A DNA stretch of 8,172 nucleotides from Actinomycetales bacterium (lineage in GTDB: Bacteria > Actinomycetota > Actinomycetes > Actinomycetales > BWSM-131), in contig JASBSH010000052.1 in NCBI GenBank assembly GCA_030149025.1, forward strand, positions 1 through 8,172, read 5' to 3'. A model generated the notes under the pieces. It was not told the origin of the DNA and made no database searches. It worked only from the letters and a program-made list of their open reading frames with translations. This document shows positions 1 to 5,441 of this stretch, piece after piece; position 1 is the first letter of the stretch; each line of letters begins with the position of its first letter. Position numbers and translations under genes: made by a program.

Positions 1-340
1 CAACTGCGCCTCCATCCAGGCGTACGACCCGTCGCCGTCGCTGCTCGACTACGCGTCAACGAAGGCCGCGATCGTGAACTTCACCGTGAACCTCGCCGGT
101 CAGCTCGGCGAGAAGGGCATCAGGGTGAACGCCGTTGCGCCAGGGCCGATCTGGACTCCCCTGCAGCCGGCGACCCAGCCGGAGGAGAAGATCGAGAAGT
201 TCGGCGGCGACACGCCACTGGGTCGTGCCGGGCAGCCTGCCGAGGTGGCTCCGGCGTTCGTTTTCCTCGCCTCACCGTCCGACGCGAGCTACGTCTCCGG
301 GACGGTCCTCGGCGTGACGGGCGGCAAGCCGGTCTTCTGA
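1..340 (+). CDS. SDR-family oxidoreductase, C-terminal part (5' end outside window)
   Basis: This is the last 112 codons of a classical short-chain dehydrogenase/reductase, read in the frame that starts at base 2 and ending with TGA at 338-340. The catalytic triad is visible: Ser in NCASI (codon at 11-13), then Tyr in YASTK (50-52) and Lys (62-64), with the usual 13-residue Ser-Tyr and 4-residue Tyr-Lys spacing. The following segment GIRVNAVAPGPIWTPL is the family's post-catalytic strand and substrate loop. The end YVSGTVLGVTGGKPVF is the typical C-terminal strand and resembles the YghA/general-stress-protein-39 type of SDR. The Rossmann nucleotide-binding half lies upstream of the window, so NAD versus NADP preference cannot be judged, and the substrate is unknown. 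It is tail-to-tail with the E2 gene, with only 7 bp between stop codons. No start or promoter is visible here. Confidence 0.93.
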   Translation, partial: NCASIQAYDPSPSLLDYASTKAAIVNFTVNLAGQLGEKGIRVNAVAPGPIWTPLQPATQPEEKIEKFGGDTPLGRAGQPAEVAPAFVFLASPSDASYVSGTVLGVTGGKPVF

Positions 341-347
341 CGGTGCC

Positions 348-1763
348 TCAGATCAGCGCGAGTGCCGTCACCGGGTTCTCGACGCAGTCAGCGACGTACC
401 GGAGGAAGCCACCGGCGACGCGGCCGTCACAGACACGGTGGTCGAACGTCAGGCTCAGCTGCGTCACCTTCCGGACGGCGAGTTGACCGTCGACAACCCA
501 TGGCTTCTCGACGATCCGCCCCATGCCGAGCAGTGCCGCCTCCGGGTGGTTGATGATCGGTGTGGACCCGTCAACGCCGAACACACCGTAGTTGTTCAGC
601 GTGAAGGTCCCACCCGTCATCCGAGCCGGGGGCAACGTGCCCGCACGAGCCGCTTCCACGTTCTCGCGCAACGCTTCTGCGAGATCCACCGTGTTCATGC
701 GGTCGGCGTCACGAATCACCGGCACGACGAGCCCGCGGTCGCTGTCCACCGCCACGCCGAGGTGTACTGCTGATGACTGGACGATCTCCTCTGCGTCGGT
801 GTCCACCCGCGAGTTCAGCTCCGGGAAGCGCCCGAGCGCGTGCACGGTGATCCGCGCCAGGAGAGCCAGCACGCTGACCTGCCGATCCGGGCTCGCGGCG
901 TTGATAGCGGCGCGCGCGTCCAGCAGGCCCGTGGCGTCGACGTCCACCCAGATCGTCACGTCGGGGATCTCGCGCCGGCTCGTGGAAAGCTTCTCCGCGA
1001 TCGCGCGCCGCACCCCTCGCAACGGGATCCGCGTCTCGCCACCCGCCTGCACAACTGCAAGATCGCGCTCCGGGGTGTGCGTGGACGTGGCGGTTGCCTT
1101 CGCCGCGGCATCGACTGCAGCCTGGACGTCGGCCCGCCGGATCACGCCGCCCGGTCCCGTTCCGCGCAGCCGGGTGAGATCGAGGCCGGCCTCGAGCGCC
1201 ATGCGGCGCACGATGGGCGAGATCACCTTGGGGGCGTGCAGAACTGCATGATCACGCTCCACCCCGCCACTTGCGTGATCATGAAATCCCCGTTCACGCT
1301 CACCGCCTTCACGTGCGTGATCATGCAATTCCAGTTCGGCCCGACGGACGGCGCGACGCCGGCGCCTGGTGGACCCCGCGCCGGTGCCGTACCCGACGAG
1401 CACATTGCCGGAACCCGCCCGCTCCTCCTCGCGGTAGATGGCATGCGGGTCGGCGTCTGCAAGGTCGCCACCGCGCCCCTCAGTCGCCTCGCCGCCACGC
1501 GCATCACCCGCGTCGATGGTCAGCAGCGGCTCGCCGACCGGTAGCAACTGGCCCGGTTCGGCGTGCAGCTGGGCAACGCGCCCGGCGAACGGGCAGGGAA
1601 CCTCCACCACGGCCTTGGCCGTCTCGACCTCGACGACGATCTGGTCCACCGTGACGGTGTCGCCGACCGAGACGCGCCAGCTGATGATCTCCGCCTCGGT
1701 CAGCCCCTCGCCGAGGTCCGGCAGGCGGAAGGTCCGCGAAGCAGTGACAGTCGCCGCGCTCAC
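348..1763 (-). CDS. bkdC: E2 component (dihydrolipoamide acyltransferase) of a branched-chain 2-oxoacid dehydrogenase complex
   Basis: 471 aa; it transfers the acyl group from E1 to CoA through a swinging lipoyl arm and forms the cytoplasmic core of the complex. Domains in order: lipoyl domain about 10-85 (FRLPDLGEGLTEAEI; lipoyl lysine K50 in ETAKAVVEV), a flexible linker about 86-177 containing VLVGYGTG and an Arg run at 133-137, a peripheral-subunit-binding domain 178-217 (ISPIVRRMALEAGLDL, GTGPGGVIRRADV), and the catalytic domain about 243-471 with DHRVCDG at 441-447 (His442, Asp446). The GTG start at 1763 overlaps the E1-beta stop (GTGA) and has a purine-rich AGGGGGC just upstream. An open frame continues upstream to 1958 but lies inside E1-beta. 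Oddity: linker residues about 142-176 are charged and His-rich, encoded by three copies of a short DNA repeat (see repeat entries) instead of the usual Ala/Pro linker. Substrate could be pyruvate; the branched-chain assignment rests on the gene order and the Lrp-type neighbour. Confidence 0.93.
   Translation of the reverse strand: MSAATVTASRTFRLPDLGEGLTEAEIISWRVSVGDTVTVDQIVVEVETAKAVVEVPCPFAGRVAQLHAEPGQLLPVGEPLLTIDAGDARGGEATEGRGGDLADADPHAIYREEERAGSGNVLVGYGTGAGSTRRRRRAVRRAELELHDHAREGGERERGFHDHASGGVERDHAVLHAPKVISPIVRRMALEAGLDLTRLRGTGPGGVIRRADVQAAVDAAAKATATSTHTPERDLAVVQAGGETRIPLRGVRRAIAEKLSTSRREIPDVTIWVDVDATGLLDARAAINAASPDRQVSVLALLARITVHALGRFPELNSRVDTDAEEIVQSSAVHLGVAVDSDRGLVVPVIRDADRMNTVDLAEALRENVEAARAGTLPPARMTGGTFTLNNYGVFGVDGSTPIINHPEAALLGMGRIVEKPWVVDGQLAVRKVTQLSLTFDHRVCDGRVAGGFLRYVADCVENPVTALALI
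1236..1256 (+). repeat. Short dispersed repeat, copy A (in the E2 linker)
   Basis: 21 bp, identical to copies D and E. The core is TGCAGAACTGCATGATCA, flanked by G on the left and CG on the right. It contains two adjacent dyads: TGCAG-AA-CTGCA and the 6-bp palindrome TGATCA. It is read antisense by the E2 gene as RDHAVLH (residues 170-176), immediately before the subunit-binding domain. Strand is given by the TGCAGAAC orientation. Confidence 0.9.
1274..1295 (-). repeat. Diverged dispersed repeat, copy B (in the E2 linker)
   Basis: On the + strand this begins CGTGATCATG, the same ten bases as the reverse complement of the intact copies, then diverges. Over 22 bp it matches copy C at 19 positions, so B and C look like a second subtype. 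It encodes part of ERERGFHDHA in E2. With copy A it forms a perfect 11-bp inverted repeat (1247-1257 with 1273-1283, 15-base loop). Confidence 0.7.
1316..1337 (-). repeat. Diverged dispersed repeat, copy C (in the E2 linker)
   Basis: It starts exactly 42 bp (14 codons) after copy B in the same orientation. Its first 12 bases, CGTGATCATGCA, match the reverse complement of the intact repeat. It encodes part of AELELHDHA in E2. With copy A it forms a perfect 13-bp inverted repeat (1245-1257 with 1315-1327). Confidence 0.7.
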
Positions 1764-2797
1764 GCCGCCCCCTGCCCTGCCAGTGCCTGACCGCCGGCCA
1801 CGAACCGGTCGTCGGGCACGTCGTCCCACTGCAGCCGTGCCACAGCGTCGAGCACTCGGTCCACACTGGGTAGGTGGGTGTGCTCCAGCTTCGGTGCGGG
1901 GTACGGGATGTCGAAGCCCGTCACGCGCAGCACCGGCGCGTGGAGTGAGTGGAAGCACCGTTCCTGCACGCGGGCTGCGATCTCCCCCGCCACACCGGCG
2001 AACCCCTGTGCCTCCTGCAGCACCACGCAGCGGCCGGTGCGCCGCACGCTCTCGGCGACCGTGACGTCGTCGAAGGGCACGATGGTGCGCAGGTCGATCA
2101 CCTCGAGGTCCCAGCCCTCGTCCACCGCTGCCTCGGCGGCCTCCAGGGCGACCGGGACCGTCGGCCCGTAGGCCATCAACGTCGCATCCCGGCCGGGGCG
2201 GCGCACGACTGCGCGACCGAACGGCTCGCCCTGCACCGGCAGGGACACCTCGGCGGTCGACCAGTAGAGCTTCTTCGGCTCCATGAACACGACGGGGTCG
2301 GGATCGGCGATCGCCTCTCGCAGAAGGGAGTACGCGTCCTCGACCGTGGCGGGGGTGACGACCTTCAACCCCGGGGTGTGCGCGTAGTACGCCTCGCTGG
2401 AGTCGCAGTGGTGCTCGACACCGCCGATGCCGCCGGCGTAGGGCACCCGGATGACCATCGGCACCCCCAGCGCTCCGCGGGTGCGGTTGCGCAGCTTGGC
2501 CACGTGCGAGGTGATCTGCTCGAACGCCGGGTAGGCGAAGGCGTCGAACTGCATCTCCACGACCGGCTTGAAACCGGTCATCGACATGCCCACGGCGAAG
2601 CCGACGATCCCGGACTCCGCCAGCGGGGTGTCGAAGCAGCGGTCGGCCCCGAACTCGGCCTGGAGCCCGTCGGTGACCCGGAAGACGCCGCCGAGCTTGC
2701 CGACGTCCTCACCGAACACGAGGACCTTGTCGTCCTCCGCCATGGCGTCGCGCATGGCGGCGTTCAGCGCCCGGGCGAAGGTGATCCTCTCGGGCAT
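1760..2797 (-). CDS. bkdB: E1-beta subunit of a branched-chain 2-oxoacid dehydrogenase complex
   Basis: 345 aa, the transketolase-like beta subunit that pairs with E1-alpha to form the thiamine-diphosphate active site of the oxidative decarboxylase. Visible hallmarks: FGEDVGKLGGVFRVTDGL (28-45), DTPLAESGIVGFAVG (56-70) with the Glu expected to activate the thiamine ring, QFDAFAYPAFEQI (83-95), GGVEHHCDSSEAYYAHTPGLKVV (125-147) with the conserved His pair, and the C-terminal transketolase domain (LEVIDLRTIVPFD, ending around RVTGFDIPYPAPKLEHTHLP at 291-310). The ATG at 2797-2795 shares its A with the E1-alpha TGA (TGATG). An AGGAGG sits about 7 bases upstream, so the start is well supported. 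The 3' end overlaps the E2 start. Residues after about 325 form a short non-conserved tail. Mycobacterial orthologues were first annotated as pyruvate dehydrogenase, so the substrate is not fixed by sequence. Confidence 0.94.
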   Translation of the reverse strand: MPERITFARALNAAMRDAMAEDDKVLVFGEDVGKLGGVFRVTDGLQAEFGADRCFDTPLAESGIVGFAVGMSMTGFKPVVEMQFDAFAYPAFEQITSHVAKLRNRTRGALGVPMVIRVPYAGGIGGVEHHCDSSEAYYAHTPGLKVVTPATVEDAYSLLREAIADPDPVVFMEPKKLYWSTAEVSLPVQGEPFGRAVVRRPGRDATLMAYGPTVPVALEAAEAAVDEGWDLEVIDLRTIVPFDDVTVAESVRRTGRCVVLQEAQGFAGVAGEIAARVQERCFHSLHAPVLRVTGFDIPYPAPKLEHTHLPSVDRVLDAVARLQWDDVPDDRFVAGGQALAGQGAA

Positions 2798-4038
2798 CAG
2801 CGCTCCTCCTGCTTCGCCTCGGAGGCTGCGGCGTGCAGAACTGCATGATCACGAGCGGGGGGGTCGTCGGCGCGGGTGTGCAGAACTGCATGATCACGGA
2901 CGGGGGAGGGCGCGTCAGCGGACTCCGCCTCGGCCGCGAGCTCCGCCGCGACCTGCTCACGCTGCTCCACCAGCTGCGACGTCGGCGTCGCGTAGACGTG
3001 CTCGAACAGCTCGAGCGGTTCGACGTCCACATCGGCGTTCAACCGTGCCCGCACGTCCGCAGCGAGCGACTCGGTTTCCGCCGCAATGCTTTCCACTGCG
3101 CTGTCGTCCAAGGCGCCCACGGACCGCAGGTAACGCTCCAGCCGGAGCACGGGGTCCTTACCGGACCAGCCCGCGACCTCAGCGTCGTCGCGGTAGCGCG
3201 TGGCGTCGTCCGCGTTGGTGTGCGCCTCCATCCGGTAGGTGTGGGCCTCCACGAGAAACGGACCACCACCGGAGCGCGCGTGCTCCACCGCGACCCGCAG
3301 CACCGACAGCATCGCCACCGGGTCGTTGCCATCCACCTGCTCGCTGCGCACGCCGTAACCGATTCCCTTGTACGCCAAGGCAGGAGCGGCGGTCTGCTGG
3401 GAGAGCGGCACGCTGATCGCGTACTCGTTGTTCTGCACGAGGAGCACCACCGGCGACTTGTAGACACCCGCGAAGTTCATCGCCTCGTGGAAGTCGCCCT
3501 CGCTTGTTGCGCCGTCGCCGATGAACGCGAGCGCGACCGTGTCGCGACCCTGCCGCCGCTCGCCGTACGCGAGACCGGCGGCGTGAAGAGTCTGTGTCGC
3601 GAGCGGGGTGCACTGCGGTGCCGTCCGCTCGGCCACCGGGTCGTAGCCGCAGTGCCAGTCGCCGCGCAGCAGGGTGAGCACCTTGTCCGGGTCGATCCCA
3701 CGGGTCACGAGGGCCATGGACTCCCGGTAGGTGGGGAAGACCCAGTCGGTCGGCTTGACCGCCATCACGCCCGCGACCTGGCACGCCTCCTGGCCACGGG
3801 AGGAGGGGTAGACCGCCAGCCGGCCCTGCCTGGTCAGCGCCGTGGCCTGGACGTCGAACCGCCGCCCGATGACCATCCGCCGGTACATCTCGACCAGCGC
3901 CTCGGTCTCCGGGACGTCGTACTGCTCGTCCGGGGTCAGGCGACCGTCCGGGTCCAGCAGCTGCACGGGGACCGGACGGGGCAGCAGTGCCGCGACCTCC
4001 CCTCCCAGGCCGGCGGGGGGCAGCAAGGTCGACGTCAT
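2797..4038 (-). CDS. bkdA: E1-alpha subunit of a branched-chain 2-oxoacid dehydrogenase complex
   Basis: 413 aa, the thiamine-diphosphate-binding alpha subunit of the 2-oxoacid decarboxylase (first step of the complex). The cofactor motif is clear: GDGATSEGDFHEAMNFA (174-190) followed by NNEYAISVP (203-211), the GDG-X(about 27)-NN pattern. Other family landmarks are RRFDVQATALTRQGRLAVYPSSRGQEA (59-85), WVFPTYRESMAL (99-110) and EAHTYRMEAHTNADD (264-278). The ATG at 4038 is chosen because GAGGAGG lies just upstream (4043-4049); an in-frame ATG at 4071 has no such site. First gene of the operon, and the stop overlaps the E1-beta start. Oddity: after the normal end around AAELAAEAE (about 364-372) there is a 41-residue tail holding RDHAVLH twice (381-387 and 396-402), each encoded by an identical 21-bp DNA repeat. 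Branched-chain specificity is inferred from context and not proven by residues. Confidence 0.93.
   Translation of the reverse strand: MTSTLLPPAGLGGEVAALLPRPVPVQLLDPDGRLTPDEQYDVPETEALVEMYRRMVIGRRFDVQATALTRQGRLAVYPSSRGQEACQVAGVMAVKPTDWVFPTYRESMALVTRGIDPDKVLTLLRGDWHCGYDPVAERTAPQCTPLATQTLHAAGLAYGERRQGRDTVALAFIGDGATSEGDFHEAMNFAGVYKSPVVLLVQNNEYAISVPLSQQTAAPALAYKGIGYGVRSEQVDGNDPVAMLSVLRVAVEHARSGGGPFLVEAHTYRMEAHTNADDATRYRDDAEVAGWSGKDPVLRLERYLRSVGALDDSAVESIAAETESLAADVRARLNADVDVEPLELFEHVYATPTSQLVEQREQVAAELAAEAESADAPSPVRDHAVLHTRADDPPARDHAVLHAAASEAKQEER
2833..2853 (+). repeat. Short dispersed repeat, copy D (E1-alpha tail)
   Basis: Identical over 21 bp to copies A and E. It encodes the second RDHAVLH (residues 396-402) of the E1-alpha tail, in the same reading frame as the other intact copies. 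It lies about 35 bases upstream of the E1-beta start on the operon mRNA. A G-run follows it on the + strand, as it does copy E. Confidence 0.9.
2878..2898 (+). repeat. Short dispersed repeat, copy E (E1-alpha tail)
   Basis: Identical over 21 bp to copies A and D, and placed 45 bp (15 codons) from D in direct orientation. It encodes the first RDHAVLH (residues 381-387) of the E1-alpha tail. Similarity to the D unit extends into the G-rich right flank (CGGGGG), suggesting a tandem duplication of a somewhat larger unit. Confidence 0.9.
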
Positions 4039-4153
4039 CGGTCCTCCTCGGGCGCACACGGCATCGGGCACGGTGGTCGCCCATGGTGGTCCGCCAGGAC
4101 GTCCGGTTCAATATGTGGCGGAAGGTCGGGACGATCGGCACCAGGAGTGATGG
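4039..4153. promoter_or_regulatory. Divergent promoter/operator region between the dehydrogenase operon and the Lrp-type regulator
   Basis: This 115-bp spacer must carry the promoters of both divergent transcripts. It holds the only AT-rich patch nearby (TTCAATAT, 4107-4114). An inverted repeat brackets that patch: CCGCCA (4091-4096) and TGGCGG (4116-4121), with the palindrome GGACGTCC (4097-4104) between them. Lrp/AsnC proteins commonly bind imperfect dyads next to their own gene, so this is a plausible operator. No convincing -35/-10 pair can be assigned on either strand, so the promoter positions are not called. Confidence 0.4.
4042..4049 (-). promoter_or_regulatory. Ribosome binding site that fixes the E1-alpha start
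   Basis: On the - strand GAGGAGGA lies a few bases before the ATG at 4038-4036. The alternative in-frame ATG at 4071 lacks any purine-rich stretch upstream, so this site decides the start. Confidence 0.75.
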
Positions 4154-4693
4154 ATGGACGACCAAGTGACCGTCGCGAGCTCTGGTTCGGCGGCTGCGGC
4201 CGGACGATCTGCCGGAGGGTCTTCAGGACGACCGGTCGGCCCCCTCGACGACATCGACCGGCGGATCGTCGCCGAACTGGCCGCCGACGGCCGCCTGTCC
4301 ATCCGCACGCTGGCCGAGCGGGTGCATGTGTCGCGCACGAACGCGTACGCGCGGCTCGAGCGGCTCGTCGCCGACGGCGTCATCACCGGTTTCCACGCGG
4401 CGGTAGACCCAGAGCGAGCCGGTCTCGGCACGTCCGCATACGTGAGCATGACCGTGCAGCAGAACTCCTGGCGCGAGGTGTCCGCCGGCCTCCGCGAGAT
4501 CCCCTTCATCGACCACTTCGCTTTGGTGGGAGCCGATTACGACGTCCTCGCCCTCGTCCGCGCACCCGACAACTCGACCTTGCGTGACGTCGTCCTCGAC
4601 CGGATCCAGAGCGTCCCCGGCGTGCTGTCGACCCGCACCTGGCTCGTGTTCGAGGAGGTGCCCGGGCGCGGCACACCGTGGGCGAAGGGCTGA
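4154..4693 (+). CDS. Lrp/AsnC-family transcriptional regulator
   Basis: 179 aa. After a Ser/Ala/Gly-rich N-terminal extension (1-30), the winged helix-turn-helix domain occupies about 31-92 (LDDIDRRIVAELAADGRLSIRTLAERVHVSRTNAYARLERLVADGVITGF). The C-terminal ligand-binding/oligomerisation (RAM) domain follows, about 93-170 (AYVSMTVQQNS, FALVGADYDVLALVRAPDN, VPGVLSTRTWLVFEEV). The ATG at 4154 is preceded by AGGAG at 4143-4147; an in-frame GTG at 4169 is possible. It is transcribed away from the 2-oxoacid dehydrogenase operon. In other bacteria Lrp-type regulators such as BkdR of Pseudomonas control branched-chain keto-acid dehydrogenase genes in response to branched-chain amino acids, so local control of the operon and of itself is the natural inference. 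The effector is unknown. The extension is longer than in compact Lrp proteins of about 150-165 residues. Confidence 0.92.
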   Translation: MDDQVTVASSGSAAAAGRSAGGSSGRPVGPLDDIDRRIVAELAADGRLSIRTLAERVHVSRTNAYARLERLVADGVITGFHAAVDPERAGLGTSAYVSMTVQQNSWREVSAGLREIPFIDHFALVGADYDVLALVRAPDNSTLRDVVLDRIQSVPGVLSTRTWLVFEEVPGRGTPWAKG

Positions 4694-4703
4694 GCCGACC
4701 GCC

Positions 4704-5441
4704 ATGGTCGGGCAGGATGCCGCCGTGGCTGACGAGCTCGACACCGGCGCGGTCCTGAGCGCGACGGACCGCCTGATGCGGACCCCCCGCGGTCCGCTCG
4801 GTGGCGCCGCCAGCTGGGAGTGGAGCGATCTGCTCGCCGCCGCCACCGGCCGCTCGCCTTTCGAGTTCACCTCACTCGCCCGCGGGGCGCGCCTCGCCGT
4901 CCCCGACCCCTCGAACGTCGAGCCCGCCGACATCGCCGCGCAGCTCCTCCGGGTCGCCCATGACATGGAGCCCACCGACCGGGCACGCGTCACGCGCGTC
5001 GCTCGCCTTCTCGACCCCTCACTTCCCGACCACGATCTTCCGGACGCCGACACGCACTCGCCGCTCGAAGACGTCGCCTCGGGTGCGCCTCCGGTCGATC
5101 AGCCGCGCGCCGCGGAGCCGGTACCGACGCCGCCTCTGACGCAGCAGCCGACCACTCCGCCGTGGGAGCCGGCTCCGGCCGACCCCGGACCGTCACCGCA
5201 TCCGGCGTTTCGCACCGGGCCACCACACGCACCTGGCCGCGGTCCGGCTGCCCCGCCACCCGCTGCGCCGACGGCACCGAGCGACATGCATTTCCCGAAG
5301 ATGTCCCCGGTGGACCCATCCCGGACCGTCCCGGACGCGCAGCCGAAGAAGAAGAACCCCGTTGGCCGCCTCATCTGGCTCGGTGTGCTCGCGTTCCTGG
5401 TGATCCGAGGGCTCGTCGAAGGCGACTTCGGCTGGGGCTGA
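4704..5441 (+). CDS. Unrecognised proline-rich protein with a C-terminal transmembrane segment
   Basis: 245 aa; I do not recognise the family. Residues about 1-110 look like a compact, mainly helical domain (ATDRLMRTPRGPLGGAASWEWSDLLAAATG, DIAAQLLRVAHDMEPTDRARVTRVARLL). Residues about 128-215 are very rich in Pro and Ala and probably disordered. A basic KKKNPVGR motif (215-222) precedes one hydrophobic helix (about 223-238, LIWLGVLAFLVIRGLV) and a 7-residue end. There is no N-terminal signal, so a tail-anchored membrane protein with its bulk in the cytoplasm is likely. The ATG at 4704, 10 bases after the regulator's stop, is used; a GTG at 4725 is an alternative and neither has a strong ribosome site. 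It is probably cotranscribed with the regulator. Codon usage looks genuine (GC-rich third positions). Its 3' end overlaps the convergent MMPL gene by 71 bp. Confidence 0.75.
   Translation: MVGQDAAVADELDTGAVLSATDRLMRTPRGPLGGAASWEWSDLLAAATGRSPFEFTSLARGARLAVPDPSNVEPADIAAQLLRVAHDMEPTDRARVTRVARLLDPSLPDHDLPDADTHSPLEDVASGAPPVDQPRAAEPVPTPPLTQQPTTPPWEPAPADPGPSPHPAFRTGPPHAPGRGPAAPPPAAPTAPSDMHFPKMSPVDPSRTVPDAQPKKKNPVGRLIWLGVLAFLVIRGLVEGDFGWG
5371..5441. other. Convergent 71-bp overlap of two genes
   Basis: The stop of the proline-rich membrane protein (5439-5441, TGA) and the stop of the MMPL gene (complement of 5371-5373, TGA) pass each other, so the segment is coding on both strands. It holds the transmembrane helix of the first protein and the last 23 codons (including stop) of the second. 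No hairpin-plus-T-run terminator is seen on either side. Confidence 0.7.

Noticed and set aside
341..347. Terminator between the SDR and E2 genes
   Set aside because: Only 7 bp separate the stop codons and no hairpin with a T-run is present.
1763..1958. Upstream extension of the E2 gene to an ATG at 1958
   Set aside because: The extra 65 residues lie inside E1-beta, are Arg/Gly/Pro-rich and precede a normal lipoyl-domain start. The GTG at 1763 gives the expected N-terminus and a typical stop-start overlap.
1236..2898. CRISPR array interpretation of the 21-bp repeats
   Set aside because: The copies are too few, in mixed orientation, irregularly spaced, inside coding genes, and have no spacers or cas genes nearby.
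4039..4071. Earlier E1-alpha start at ATG 4071
   Set aside because: It lacks a ribosome binding site, whereas the ATG at 4038 has GAGGAGG just upstream.
2833..4587. A 584-codon open frame on the + strand, antisense to E1-alpha and running into the regulator gene
   Set aside because: It overlaps well-supported E1-alpha throughout, its translation is low-complexity Arg/His/Gly/Val-rich with no domain, and long antisense frames are expected at this GC content. Its ATG is supplied by repeat copy D.
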